DNA from: Aquatica leii
Lineage: Eukaryota; Arthropoda; Insecta; Coleoptera; Lampyridae
NCBI GenBank assembly: GCA_035610365.1
Contig: CM069432.1
Coordinates: 108,457,529-108,521,528, forward strand
Length of the DNA: 64,000 nt
Direction of reading: 5' to 3'
Both the position numbers and the translations under genes were made by a program. Of the stretch, positions 1-13,269 are shown in pieces (the first letter of the stretch is position 1; each line of letters starts with the position of its first letter). The notes below the pieces were generated by a model, which worked only from the letters and a program-made list of their open reading frames with translations, did no database searches and was not told the DNA's origin.

Positions 1-85
1 ATAGTTGATGTAAGGAATCCCAATATTTTACCATGTAATTATCATAAACGTTTTTTACCTATACATTCGAAATGGTTGAGCAGTC

Positions 86-148
86 ACATTTCATTGTTTG
101 TTAACTACATTTCATTGTTTGTTAACTACATTTCATTATTTGTTTGTT
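86..148. repeat. 21-bp tandem repeat, three units
   Basis: Two identical units of ACATTTCATTGTTTGTTAAC plus T are followed by a third, diverged unit. No coding capacity or relation to other repeats in the window was seen. Confidence 0.85.
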
Positions 149-1216
149 ACATTTTCATTAATTATGTTTTTATTATATTTTGTAGTAAATGTAGAGTTGG
201 ACTGGACAGAGACGGTACTGTTCTCATGCAAGTGTAAATTTTAAGAAATTCAATAATTATGCTATTGCACTATTAATAAGATTTTTAAGAAATGGTAGCC
301 TGATGAAGTACACACGTGTCGCAGAAAACGTCAACATAAAAGAATCCTGTGGTATTATTTAAGTTTTCCTAAAAAGGGAAAGTTAAAAGGAACAAATAAT
401 AACAGTTACCGTTACTATAATTTTTTTACATTCATTCTAGACTCAAATCAAATTATTAGTGTTTCATTTGAAGCTACAATAAAAATTATCGTGTAAGATA
501 ATTTCAAACCGAAATAAACATGGTCAAAATTATCAACGTTGTTATTTGTTAACATTTTGCTATGCTTCTAACAATTACGTATTAATTTTTAAATTATCGG
601 GTAAGAAATGAGAAGGACAAAAGATACGAAATGTGAAAGATTGTTAGGTAATTAAATTAAAATAAAAAAAAAAACTAATTTAATATAAATGTATACTGTA
701 TTAAAAATATATGTAAAGTTGTGGTAGTTTTTTTGTACATACACCTAGTTTAATGTAGATTTTATGACGGTATAGAGCGCATATTAATGGTGTGGTAAAT
801 GATAATTTACATAAGAGTGTTGGGAAAAATCGCAGTTTTAGACCACATGGTTTAAAATGTATTGTCTACCGACAGTATAAAAATTGTTTTCTCAAAAACG
901 ATTTTTTTTATTATTTAACGTTTTTTTTTAATCAAAACTAGAATGTTTTGATAAAATTCTTTATTTTATAAAAGAAGGCCGAACGTACATTATATGATTA
1001 ATATTAATCCGATTTATGCGTATTAGTGCGTTAATAATTTCCGTTTCTATTTGTACCAATTTATGTGTATCAAATGCGTCCTGCCAAATTATTCGAATGT
1101 TAAATTCCCATGGGCGACATGTCGTTATCACAATTGCCGCATAATAGCATAGCACTCTGAAGTAATTGAAATAATTATTGTAACTATTGTACTAACTCGA
1201 GATGATGTGCAAACTT
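149..1216. other. AT-rich stretch, no gene seen
   Basis: No open frame of convincing composition, no recognised transposon protein and no RNA gene was seen. A short minus-strand open frame at 961-1155 has no recognisable motif and is probably chance. Confidence 0.5.
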
Positions 1217-1342
1217 TCCTTCAGTATTAAGTCCGCGGGAGTTACGTGCGGTGGTGCTAAGACTTGTGGTCTTTCATACAATCCTATCTAAAGGTTATAC
1301 AAAAATTGCTATTGGATTTTGATGAATATGTCTGACGAAGAA
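1217..1342 (+). promoter_or_regulatory. Candidate promoter and first coding exon (MNMSDEE)
   Basis: A locally GC-richer stretch contains an initiator-like TCAGTA at 1221-1226. It is followed by a short leader and an ATG at 1322 (a second one at 1328). The reading is M-N-M-S-D-E-E and ends exactly at a strong splice donor GTAAGT at 1343, in phase 0. A short acidic N-terminal exon followed by a consensus donor is common in insect genes, and acidic starts of this sort occur in muscle proteins such as troponin T. Seven residues cannot identify a family. No second exon was found in the next kilobases, so the structure is inferred from local signals only. Confidence 0.3.
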
Positions 1343-4300
1343 GTAAGTTTCGTTGAGATATAAATCAATCTTTGTCGAATTACTGCTAAGTCTTATTAAG
1401 TTAAATTGATTTTTTTTAATAGATTTGGCAGATATTTCTAACAAAAACCTTATTATTAGAATTTCATGTTTGAATTGAGAATTAGTTGCAAAATATGTAA
1501 GCGATTATCTAGGAAATACAAGCATTTTACTTGGGTTATTTATAGCTGTAGATTAAATGTAAATATTGTATAACCTCGGCTTTAATTGTGCAAAAATAGT
1601 GTCGTGTGCGTGTAAGATTTTCAAGCAGTGCTTTTTATGCTTTTTAATGCTTTTTAGTTTCACATTTCAAATTAATCAATAGATGTTTCATTACTCACAA
1701 ATTTTGTTTTTTCTGCGAATCCTACTACTCTACACACATTTACATGTAAACGTACTTTGTTTGTAATGTTTTTTATACTTTTTAGCAAAATGTTTTTGTA
1801 AACATTTCCGTTATTAGATATACTTTTGTCGACAGTAGCAAATTTCTCTCGCTATTAAACATATTTTTCGGCAATGTAAATATCCATGAGAACGTTTAAT
1901 TAAATTTTTGAGTTTATAAACAATTATACTACATAAATAAGTTATGTTGTGTTGGTTAAAATATATATGAACTTAAACATAACTTGACAAATTAATATAA
2001 AGTTTGAAATCAAATAGTACTTTGATTAATTTTATACTCTTACTATGACATGGATTATTTTCTGTTTGTTCGCTACAATCGTTACAAGTAGTCGGTACCT
2101 GAACATCAGCTCGTTTTTTCTTGTTTTGTTTCTACTGATATAAGATTTAATATTTCAGAGCTCAAATATTCTATACACCTTAGATATTTTGTTATGCTTT
2201 TAAATGGTATCTTGTAGGCGGTGATGACTGAACGTGTACTTTGTTTATGAAATACTCGTTTAAGATTAGCAGTTTTATATCTAATGACGGTTCTTAAAAA
2301 ATGAATTTATCCTATATCCAATACTCCGTTAACTACAGATCAGATGAGTAGATTGTGGATTTATTGTACGTATATCGATTTTAAAATTCGTGTTTGTATT
2401 GCCTTCAAACTTCTTTTAGTTTTGTCATTTACACTATCCCATGTAGTTATTGCGTAATTTATGTGAGTTTGAACGCGTGGTAAAGTATTTCAAAATGTTT
2501 CCACAGAAATATATTGCTACAAGAGAAGTGTAATTATGTATACTGTTTTGTTAATTTATGTTTAAGGTGAGTACATTCTGGAAGTACCAACCTACTACCA
2601 AAGTTACATGTGATTTTACCGTTTCTTTCATAGTTTCAGAAATAGTATTCGATTGGTTTTAACAATTCTATCATTTAAATTACTTTGGTAGGTAGAATTT
2701 TCAATTGTTGTAACTGTATTGTTACAAAAGTGATATAGAAATTGCTACCTATTAACATTTTTATTTTTCTTCTGACAGAATTAATAAATTAGTTATTTAT
2801 TTACTGCTTTGGGATTCATGGCCAACAAAAAATGCTTTCGCTGTTTAGAAGTTCGATAATCAATACTTTGTCACATTTTATTGTTAATCCTTTTTATTGT
2901 AAATAATATTGTTTTTTATTTCTGTATAAGTTTTTTCGAGGCAAAGTACGGTTATCCCTTAGGGAACTACCCAATAACTAACAGCCGGGTGTCGAGAGGT
3001 CTGTGACATTGCCTTTGGATTCAGAATAAAGTGAAACATACGCATGTGAATTTGAGTTTACTCATAGCTTTTAAAATTTAAGTAGATTCCGTTATTGCGA
3101 TTTAACCGTGCTTTAAATTTGATGAAAACTTAGACAAAAATGACAAACTTGAAATCTTTTAATCGTAAACATTTCTTGCGTACTGTCGCACTGTATTATA
3201 ATGCATTAAGTGTGCACACAGAGACCAATTTGTGCAGTTTTATTGCTTTCATTTGTGTAGATTAAATTGTACAGTTTTTTTTCATTATATATAAACAATT
3301 TTTATATTTCAAATTGATTGCACCGTATCACAATTTGTTTAAAAACTGAACTAAAGCGGATAAAAAGTAGTAGAAGTATTTTTACCCAATGGTATGTTAA
3401 ATGTCTAATAGCGTTACGTTATCTAGATCCATATTCTGTTTGGTTAATTTTGCACAATATTGTGCAAATTATTATTATTTCGTTTAGCCTTTTATTGTAC
3501 AACTTTATGCATCTTGGTTAAATGTTATTTACTTAAAAATAACATATATTGGGTAAATTGTCAATAAAACGTTACAAATCTTAAAAGCATTTTTATTTAT
3601 ATTTAAATATTATTTATATACATATTTTTTTCTTCGAGGGATATCTTAAAATTCCATTACTTCTTGTTATCGATTCACTCCAGATTTTTTTATAAATGTG
3701 GTTGATTTGCCCGTTGCTATAGCAGCTAGTTTGGTTGCCTTCTCTAAAGGGAGAATTTATCGAAAAACTTCACAACATTTTTAATAATGTTTCTTGCTTC
3801 GAAATGAATGGTTTTCTTCGATTTCGATTTCATGTTGATAAATAACAGCTGAAACAATACAGAAAGTAAGTAATGTAAAAATCTCCATCAGAAACTAGCT
3901 GTTGTTCGTAGAATTAACGCTGGAATTAAATACAGAATTTAAAGTAATAATTGAGGTTAAGCTACAAAGGTTACACTTAAAAAATGTTATAAATACACTT
4001 ACCTTGTTCAAATAACAGCGTTTCAAAAAGTCTTGACAAAAACTAACTGAATAACTACGAATTTTTAAGAAAACAGGAGGTAAAGATGTAAACAAACCCA
4101 ACGCAATCAAGGAATTTTGATTGTAGACATTTTTTCAAGCGGACGGTACTTGATAACTGTGATTGGTTGAAACATTTATCGCTTCAAATTTTTAAAGTTA
4201 GTTCACATATTTTCCGGGAGAGGGAACGTTCACCATAAAAAACTACTGATATTCTACAGTTCGTTCAATTTTTTCTTTATTCCGAGTTTAAAAGAATTGC

Positions 4301-5450
4301 ATAATCTTATTGTAATATATATTATCAAAGCTGTACGAGAAACTAAAACAAAATTGTGCAAAATACTAGCACATTGTTGTCGAATACAAAACATACTAAA
4401 GTTTATAATATTTCTTAAACAATTTGTCAAATAAAACTTCATAACTTATTTATCCAAACGTATTAAATAAAAGCGTGCAAGCCTATGGTATAAATATAAA
4501 CAATTGTAATTTATTACTATATGTTTCGCTTATGTATTTACATATGTTATAATTAAATTAGACTGACACTATTAATACGAGTAATTACTGTAATTTGATC
4601 TGCACTTTAATAATAAAAAAGGAATGACAATAATTATAATTAACATTTTTATTTAGAATTATTGTTGTACAAGTGTAATATAATTTCATAGCTCATATAA
4701 GAAATTTGATGGTACTAAAATACTTAATTGACTTTGTTGACGTGTTTTTCTCATTTTTAGCATATTTATGTGTACTCAATGACGCTTTACACAAAATATT
4801 TACATCTTTACTAAAGCTTTGATTACCGGGTACATTTATTTAGCAGTACTTACAGTGTAAATACTTTTGTGTCGTTCTTTTGCTGGTACTTACCCATTCC
4901 AATACGTAGTTAACTACTCTTACAATGTAATTTTTGTCAAGATATAAATTTGCTTAATTTGCAATTTTTTAGTTTAGTATAGTAGACTTCCTTATTAAAC
5001 AAAACTTGATACTCTACGTTAATGAAAAACGTAGACAATAATGTATGTTTAAGAAAAAAATTGGTCAGGACAGTAAAATAAAATTAACCCACGGTTGACT
5101 AAATAAATTAGCTTATTTATGACAGGTCTCGAAAATTGTAGTGGTTATAATTAAAGTTTTTTTTAGAGATACGAATATTTTAATAATTTATTTAATGTTA
5201 TATACTTCAACTGTTTTTCGGTTAAGCATAAACAGTATTGGCTAAGATAGCAACTTTGATAATTCCCGGTATTTTGAAACTAAATACAATAAACGAACAA
5301 AATAAATTATGAAAAGGTTACTAGTTATTTCTTTTATTCTGTTATAAAATATAGACAATAAGTTTAATGATAATTCTTTAACCTGTTAATATCATTTTAA
5401 CTTGGACAAAAAGATAGCACCGATGTATATCAATTAACATTTAGTGTAAT
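1343..5450. other. AT-rich intergenic or intronic stretch
   Basis: No recognised gene was seen. Two local anomalies are worth noting. A GC-rich island lies at about 2935-3030. A minus-strand stretch at about 4003-4120 is open and ends at a strong donor (GAACAAG followed by GTAAGT on the minus strand, donor at 4002), with a CCAAT-like motif upstream near 4165. The second could be an untranslated or first exon on the minus strand. The other open frames here are short, hydrophobic and AT-driven. Confidence 0.4.
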
Positions 5451-5454
5451 AATT

Positions 5455-5801
5455 AGTTACTTTCCTGCATCTTCGTGGCATGGATCAAATCAAGTTCATG
5501 GCAATTTTTTGTTCAATTAAGGATCAGGCACGTTGTAAAACTTGGAATAATTTTTCTTTATTCGAAAAATTTTCACTTCGCATTTGTTTGTCTAATATTT
5601 TCCATAGATTTTTCTATGACATTTAAGTCGAGGGACTGACATGACGTTTATTTTTGTCTCTTCAAACTGCTGTTTAACTATTTTTAAAACTTGCTTCGGA
5701 TTATTGTCATGCGGCCAGTATTTAATTATCGAGGGAAGATAGTAGATGTGGCTGATAACGGCAAACAAAGCAACTAAGTATGAGCTAAACGTGTCAACCA
5801 A
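5455..5801 (-). pseudogene. Tc1-like transposase relic (C-terminal half)
   Basis: Read on the minus strand, the frame contains LLPSIIKYWP-type residues followed by HDNNPKQ, matching the second catalytic Asp motif (QDNDPKH) of Tc1-like transposases. EETKINVM comes next. After one frameshift the reading is QSLDLNVIEKSMEN, corresponding to the QSPDLNPIENLW box that carries the catalytic acidic residue. Further downstream SMPRRCRKV matches the usual C-terminus. At least one frameshift and several stops break it, and the N-terminal DNA-binding half is not recognisable upstream. The gene was a cut-and-paste DDE transposase and is now inactive. Confidence 0.7.
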
Positions 5802-8698
5802 GAATTATATAATGTTGGTAATTAAGCTGAAACTAAGCTAAAATAACGTTTCTTTATTGCAATTCTTTAAATAAGATAATTTTATATGCTAAAAACAAAA
5901 TAAATAATCATGTAGTTATATTAAATGAAAAATATTAAAATAACAATAAAAATAAATTACTTGAATACTTTTAACTGCATGAAATTTGTTTGGTACTAAT
6001 TAAACAGATGATTACGTAATTATAAACTATTATATATGAAATAAAAAATTTAAGAGTAAATTTATGAGTGGACCAATCTGCTACAACTAAAGCCCGTTGA
6101 CGACGATCACCATCTCTATCACTTGTATTTGATAAGAATACTCCGCCTTTGGAAGACAAATTCTTTTTTTTTCACTTTTGAGTCACCAAATTGTTCTTGA
6201 ATGACATCTAAAAATTAACACACCTGAATGTTTCCGTTTCGATCTAGCCCCAAACGATTACTTTGGATAAATCTAAAAATTTTTGCTTTTCCTCAGAATC
6301 TACTTATCTTTATTTGCTACACTTACTTTCACACTAACAAACTAAAATAAACTAATAAACGTGTTTGTCTGTGAGAACGAACGAGTGATAAAGGCAGAAC
6401 TGCCGAATTGCAGAATCCGTCACGTACGGCTTGATTATTCTCCAGTTATATTATTATATATTTCTAATAACAACAAAGATTAATTTTGAAATGTAGTGGT
6501 TTTAGAATAATATTTCTTAGAACAGCCGAAATTCGCATATTTTTTATAATAACACAGTATTATTGTTGGTATATTTTTGTATCAATAATTCTAGTATGAT
6601 GTTCGTAACTAACTAGTTTACAAAGATTTGTATTTACGTTCATTATTGTTATTATGTTTATATTAATAATTACAATTTTTTATCAAAATTTTTCGTAATG
6701 GTCTGTTTCTCAGTGTAAATATATGTACATAAAAAAAAGCAAATAAACTGACAGTGTTATTTTATATACAGTTAAAACTGTTTAAATGATTATTACTATT
6801 ACTACCACTGCTACAGTCATCAATGTTATCAACATTGTTAATTACGAAATCAAATAACATGAAATATAACCTATAGAATCGATGCAAGACTGCAAACCAA
6901 ATGATCTTAGATTTATGGCGATTAAACAGCAAATCATGATTCTTTTATGATCAAAACTATTGAATGGTTGTTGATGGATTAACGGCGACTATAAAATACG
7001 AGTTTGAAGAAGTTATATCCTGTAGTTACTATTTTTATGTTCAAGCCAAATTATATTTAAAGCAATTAACATAATGGTTTAATGTTTTTATTTAATTTTT
7101 ACTGTTTATCAAATCAAACCTTATTGACTTAATGTAACAATAAATTCTCAAAATATGTTGCACATTTAAAAAAAAATAAAAAGCTGTTAATTTTATGGCC
7201 ACTACTGTTTGTAATTTGATACCATTTTTTTGTAATTGTGTTTCCTTTATAATCAATCTTTGAAACTAATTTTTTCCCCTTTATAAGCGAATTATTGTAT
7301 GTGTTTAAACCGTCTGCACTTTAATTGGATTTCTTCGTTGCTTTGGTTACCAAATAAGTAACCGTTTGAAGAAACGAACAAATTTAATCGATATGTAAAA
7401 ATATTGTTCTGAATTTACATTTAAATTCGTTTCTTTAAAAGATGTATTTGTAGGAATATGCACATTTAATAAGGTATTTTCGAAAATAAACAGAACGATT
7501 GGAATCACTGTTTGTGATATTTTGAACATAGATAAATACAAATCGTACTTACAGTTAGCACAAACATACCTAAACAATTATTGGAACAGTGCATGCTCAA
7601 GTCTATTTCCGTGAAGAATGACATGGCGTATCGTTATGTTACAATTATGCTATGTCCGCATGTCAAATCTAATTATATTTCTCGGAATAATATTTGATAG
7701 TAATAGTAGTTTTAACAATTATACAAGAGTTCTATGCTGTAGAAACATTTTTACATAGTTTTGATTGTTTATTATTTTTTTGATATTTTTTTAGCTATTA
7801 CGTTTTGATAATCTTTATGATGTACTTAAATCCAGTACTGTAACCAGGAGCCAAGAGGCTCTTATAGAACTGTGAAAATCGTTAAAACTACTGGAAAACA
7901 TCAGCACGTCATCTTTTCACTAACTGTGCTAAACGTAATTGTTCAAAAATTCTATAAAAAAATGGAAACAATCGAACCTTTTTGTAAAAATGTTTTGTAG
8001 AACTGTTAAAAACTACTATTACAATGTGAAAAATTCTTAGCGCGACACATTTTCACTAAATGTCGTGCTGAACATGAATATTATAAATTCATTAAAAATG
8101 GTAAATTTGATATATCAATTTCAAATTGCACATGCTTAACTAAGTCTTTAGAACCCTTGTTAAAAATGGTAGTAATACTTAACGCGTTTTAGTAATTTAG
8201 AGAGAAAGGTGTAGTGTACCTACTGAATTCGTGAAGTTAACTGTGGAACTGTTAAGAGTTATTAGGAGGATCAATTCTTATCTTTAACACGGTGTATAAA
8301 AGTTTTTTAGAAAACAGATAAAAACAGATGCTTATATCTAAACTTTTTTAAATGCTTACTCTGTTGGCACTTTTTAGAAAATTGACAAACAGACACGGAG
8401 AGAAAAGTTTACTGTAATAAAGCAAAAACTGCTATATTTCATGCAAATAGGCTGTTGGTTTTGAGTCAAGCCGATGTACGCTTAAATAAAACTTTCATTT
8501 TATTAGAACAAATATTTTGAAAAAGAATTATATATATATAATAATAGTTATGACAAGTACTGCTTTTTCTGATCTCTGTTGATTGTTGCGTTTTATCATA
8601 AATAGGTTATAAGTAATAAAACTTTGTATTAATTTAAGCAAGCAGTTTCATAATGTTTGCTTTTGCGAAGTTTCAGGGTATGAATAATTTCAGTAAAT
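5802..8698. other. AT-rich stretch, no gene seen
   Basis: No recognised protein was seen. The minus-strand open frame at 6060-6159 has more complex composition than its surroundings and might be more of the Tc1-like relic, but I could not match it. The remaining open frames are AT-rich and short. Confidence 0.4.
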
Positions 8699-9937
8699 AT
8701 ACGCATCAGTGGCGGCTTCTCATTTGATCAATGACCCTCCAAAAAATGTTATTTTATTAACTTTAAAATTACATCAAATTTACGTTTAAATCAAATTATC
8801 AACATTTGAATTTCATACGTTTAAATAATTGTCAATTTAAACGCAACCGATACGAAAGCTTGCGAATTTACCCGAGGCTGCCACTTACGGATGCCCCAGA
8901 GACATATACGTATATGCCCAGAGAGGTGCCCGTATGTATATTATCTTCAAGCCGAATGGTAAATGATAGTTATTGTAGTCAAGAGTGAGACACACATATT
9001 GCAATTTTATGCGAGTTAAAAAAGAAGATAAGTACGTGTTTAAATGGTTTCGTGCGGTCTCCAGCCGGGCCACGGGCCACCTACTCGGTGAAATGTGCAG
9101 TGCAATGCTTACGTGACTTACGTCATTTACCATTATCTTCGTAGCACGTGTGCGTAAAACGGATGCTGGAATGCGCACCAACATTGACGAACATTACAGT
9201 CAATTTTCTTAGTTGATTCATAATATTAATTTGTCTTATTGTTTTTGTTTCATAATGACGGTGGTACAAGACATTAAAAAATTAATAGCTAATAGTTTAC
9301 ACGTTTGGAATATAAATGTAATGCTCGTCTTCAGCCTTTACTTCAAATTCCATTGATCTGTCGAATTTAAAAATCAAGAATAGTGATCTTAAAGGATATA
9401 TGAATCATTCGTTAGATTGGATTTGTGGATTTCAAATAAGGAATAGATTTTACTGTTTTGTATGTTTACTGTTTTGACTTGATTCATTAATAGTTATAGT
9501 GTAAAAATAACGTTACGGATTTAAAGCATTTAAAAAAAAGTAAAAAGCACTCGTTATCGGCAAATTACATGAAAAATTGTATGAATTATGCTACTCTTAG
9601 TAGCAGACCACAATGAAAATGTTTGTCAAAATAGATACATCTTTAAATAAAGAATTAAAACATTTCTACGCAATCGGCAATACTATGGGACAAAAAAGAT
9701 TGTGCGCATTTTTATGCTAAGCATTGAAAAATCTTGCATTAAAAACATTCTAAATTTTAATGAGCTTCTTATTGATCATTTTGGTAATTGTACAGATAGA
9801 CGAATATCTTAAATATAATTGATCTTAAATATAAATCGCGTTACTATAAGAATGTTTTTTTAGACATTTTGCGATAATTGCGTTTTTTTTTAAATGACCC
9901 TCTGTATGATTGACTACCAGCCGCCACTGATACGCAT
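8699..9937. mobile_element. Non-autonomous hAT element, copy 1, with TSD
   Basis: The element proper is 8707-9929. It begins CAGTGGCGGCT and ends AGCCGCCACTG, and is flanked on both sides by the perfect 8-bp duplication ATACGCAT (8699-8706 and 9930-9937). The 8-bp TSD and CAGTG ends are diagnostic of the hAT superfamily. It has no transposase; the open frames inside, including a 99-codon minus-strand one, have no hAT motifs. Its length (1223 bp) matches copy 2 at 15.9 kb once that copy's nested insertions are removed, so both derive from one internally deleted ancestor. It would depend on a transposase supplied in trans. Confidence 0.93.
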
Positions 9938-11880
9938 AGTTTAAAGGTATTCATTTGCTAAATTCAATATTAATCTGTTGTATTTCTATCATCACTACAG
10001 TTTATGGTTTAATCCTTGATTGCATTAAAATTTATACTTATTGCTAATATTACCGATCCAAATAATACTGTCCTGCACACCAATATCTACCCGCATCAAC
10101 ATTATTAATATATGTTACCGTTGGATGTTACCCACTTAGAATATTAGTCGAATCTACAATATCCGAGTTAAATTATCTTCTTGTAATTTTTGGAAAGTTA
10201 TTTTTTTCTATCAAAGCATTTTCCAACTATGTAGTTTACTTCTCAACTTTATCATCAACCCAAATTCACCTTCCTCAAATATGTCCAAATCATTTTCCGT
10301 TAACCACACAAGGGATGTAACGTCAATTTCTTTCTCTAAAAGAAATGCAAATGCACGATAATTTCATTTCATTGCAAAAAACTAAGTCATAGATGACAAA
10401 AAATTTGCAAGCTTTGCGACATAATTCTAATAAGTATATAACGAAAGTGAACAATATTGAAAATCAGAGTCAATACTTACTTGTAAGTTTCTGATAATTT
10501 CCAATAATTTACTAATTGATGTAGTGAATTATAGCTTCAGTCGACGGTTAATCCTGCAAGCAACTTGCTATAAAATTATGGATCCATGTCGTTTAGTTCC
10601 AAACAAAAAAACTCTCGGAGTCACGTTACACGTTAATTTATCTTTGCCACAGCTTTATCAGGGTTTAGCACATATTGCAAACCTTGACTTAAATTAAATT
10701 GCTGATACCTTATTTTAGACCGGTGTGAAACAAATAGTGATAACATAAATGCTTACTTCAAACGCCTACTTGTGGTTACGTAGTAATTTATTACGTACTT
10801 TAATCGCTGATATGATTTCTTATAAAAATTAGTTGAATTTAATCAATTTGTAGTCTTAATTTTAACAAAAACTTTTGCCTTGTATCATTATAATTATGAA
10901 TGACTTAATAAAAACAGGTTTGGATTGTAATAAGAAATTTACTTTGTTTTAGAACATGTAGGTTTAATTTTATTTGAACATGAATGAATTTTAGAAAAAA
11001 AGCAAATGCTTCAAATATGAAATTGTAATGATTAAATTCAGCATAATATTTCTCTCCGTGGATGATAATTTTAGAGGAAAATTATCTTATTTAGTTTATT
11101 TTTATACAAACTTATACGTCAGTAAGCAGAACAAACAACGTAGGTAATATAATGGTAATATGCAGTAATCGAACTTAAAATTTTCTGATTTTAATCAAAA
11201 GGCGCGTTTGGGTCTTATTTTTTCAACACTATTTAGGAAACACTGTTATTGCCAACTAAGTTAAATTGATATCGTTTGTCTTTTATTACTTATACGTTTT
11301 TTATTTTGTTTTACGATTACTTTAGCTTTATTTGGATTTCCATTTTAAAAAAAAAATTATTATTCATTTGCCAGTATTTTTAAACTCAACTTACGAATAC
11401 TTTCATAATTAAAATAAATCAGAATTTGATTCCTCTCGCAGATAATGGATTAAAAATTTTAAAGTTATAATTAGGTGGCTTTGATGGTGTTTAACTACGG
11501 ATTAGTTTGTAGGGTTTAAATAAAAAGTTATCTCCTTTTGATAATCAGTGTCATAATCTGGAAATATTTCAAATTTATTTTGTACTAAAGCATATATGCT
11601 ACCATCTATCATTTTATTTTACATGGAAATTTCTGCATGAAAGTCTTGTAACACTCATAATTTAGCTTATTTTCGTTTATCTTTTATATTCATTCTGATT
11701 TAAACAGCTTGAATTAAAGTCGTTGCATTTCCGTTTATAGAACTACAAATAGCTAATTCAACTAATTTATTATTAGCATAGTGAAGAATGTTCATCAACG
11801 TAAATTCGTAATCTAGAAAAAAATGCTGACCTCATAATCATTGTATTCGATTGCAGGAGGGGTGTTAACTTTGTTAGTTT
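9938..11880. other. AT-rich stretch, no gene seen
   Basis: No open frame, transposon protein or structured repeat of note was recognised. Confidence 0.5.
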
Positions 11881-12056
11881 TTAAGTTTCTACGGAAACAG
11901 CACCTACCTTGTTTCTCCTTTACACTCTTCGTCTCGTTGTTGCGAGGCGTTACTTCTTCTTCTGTGACCTCGTTGAAATTGATCAATACGGACGAACATC
12001 CCCCTGAACTCAAATAGACTTGCTCGTCATTGGATCCCCTCCTAGAACAACTGGCT
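11820..12056 (-). CDS. Candidate host exon, unknown protein (partial)
   Basis: On the minus strand a frame open from about 12056 down to a stop near 11813 has normal protein composition in an otherwise AT-driven region. It is rich in Ser, Glu, Asn and basic residues, with an SCSRRGSNDEQ stretch resembling a phosphorylated disordered loop. A consensus splice donor (AAACAAG then GTAGGT) lies at 11907, so the exon may end at 11908. A weaker donor lies near 11832. The acceptor is unclear: a good pyrimidine-tract AG lies upstream near 12085, but the chosen frame has a stop between it and the exon. No family is recognised. It could be an intracellular-loop-type exon of a membrane protein or a chance open frame. 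Confidence 0.3.
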
Positions 12057-12515
12057 CCAGACTCATTTTATTTCTATCTTTTGCTAAAATACAAAAGTGA
12101 ATGTAACTATTGCATACATGCATAAAATGCATTTTATGTTTATTGCAAGCTTAGCCATAAGTTTTTTTGCCAAGTCGCAAGCTGTCAATTAAAATGAACA
12201 ATAGAATGAAATTTAGTCACAACTATTACGTAACTTTAATGTATGTACATCTATAAAGTCAATTTTTATACAATTGACACAAAATTTGGGAGCGGTTCTA
12301 GGTTCATAAACACAGAGGAAAGTTCTGTCTATTTCATCGACCAGTTAATAAAATGGATTCGCGTCTCTTGTAGAGCAATATAATTCGTTTTGATCACTAT
12401 CTATCAAATTCTATTTATCTATAAATTACGATTCTTATGCGGTCTTAAAACCAGTTTGAAAAGAGAAATAACATTAGGATTTAATACTTATTTATGCCAA
12501 TACGGATACAACTAA

Positions 12516-12523
<8 letters not shown>

Positions 12524-12580
<57 letters not shown>
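12524..12580. repeat. (AT)n microsatellite
   Basis: An uninterrupted run of about 28 AT dinucleotides follows a short poly-A tract. The open frame that spans it on the minus strand translates to alternating Ile-Tyr and is an artefact of the repeat. Confidence 0.97.
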
Positions 12581-12583
<3 letters not shown>

Positions 12584-13150
12584 TATCAATATAAAGAGAA
12601 TAGAAAACAGTTTTGTTTAATGGCTCCCCAATTTGTGGTACCATGAGAGTTGTCATCCAAATTGGTGCAGCGTCAAGTCTCACAACTGTATTTATTGATT
12701 TTCTTGGGGTACATATTGTAGTTTATTAAGAAGACACGTGCTTTTTTATGAAGCGGCAATTTGGGTAGCAATGTTAACATTTTTAATAACATAATTAATT
12801 TTATTGAAAATATATCATGATGAACGTATGTTGGTTATTTAGTGTTGGTATATTTATTAAAAAGACTGACCAGTTTTAATCTATTTTTATTTTCAAATTA
12901 ATTTAGCTTTTATGAACATACCTATTAATAGATGCTACTGATAAAAAACTAATCGATTTATTTTTCTTTTTATATGTTTGATTATCTTTCGGAAAAATAT
13001 TTTTATCTTTTATAAGTATTGTAACGTGGCTGCGGCATTCAGAAACTTTTTTCTAACTTTAAAATTTTGTAATTTAGTAATAGTGTAATTATATAACTTT
13101 TTATTCATTTTTATTTTATTTTAAATTGGACAGCTATAATATTTTTGTAC
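12581..13150. other. AT-rich stretch, no gene seen
   Basis: A GC-richer patch at 12610-12690 reads on the minus strand as an open stretch (MTTLMVPQIGEPLNKT), but nothing identifies it. The rest is AT-rich and without a recognised feature. Confidence 0.4.
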
Positions 13151-13157
13151 GATTTTA

Positions 13158-13263
13158 TTGCTTTTTAAAGTATTCGCCTTTGACATCAACAGACGTTTGT
13201 ATACGCTGAAACCAATTTACCTATACGATGTTGAGTGAAAACTGGCGTCATGGTGAAGAATAA
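13158..13263 (-). pseudogene. mariner-type transposase relic
   Basis: On the minus strand one frame reads ILHHDASFHSTSY, matching the second-Asp motif (LHHDNAxxH) of mariner-family transposases. Shortly downstream another frame reads WFQRIQTSVDVKGEYFKK, matching the family's usual C-terminus (W...RC....G.YFE). The roughly 80 residues normally between these motifs are missing, and frameshifts separate them, so this is a deleted remnant. It is distinct from the Tc1-like relic at 5.5 kb and the transposon at 16.7 kb. Confidence 0.5.
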
Positions 13264-13269
13264 TTTGCC

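Noticed and set aside
3895-4120. Minus-strand open frame ending at a strong donor
   Set aside because: No in-frame ATG and no motif. Kept only as a possible untranslated exon.
8885-9184. 99-codon minus-strand frame inside hAT copy 1
   Set aside because: No hAT transposase motif, not conserved in copy 2, and no plausible start context.
12492-12683. Minus-strand open frame across the (AT)n tract
   Set aside because: Most of it is Ile-Tyr encoded by the microsatellite. The complex end has no recognised motif.
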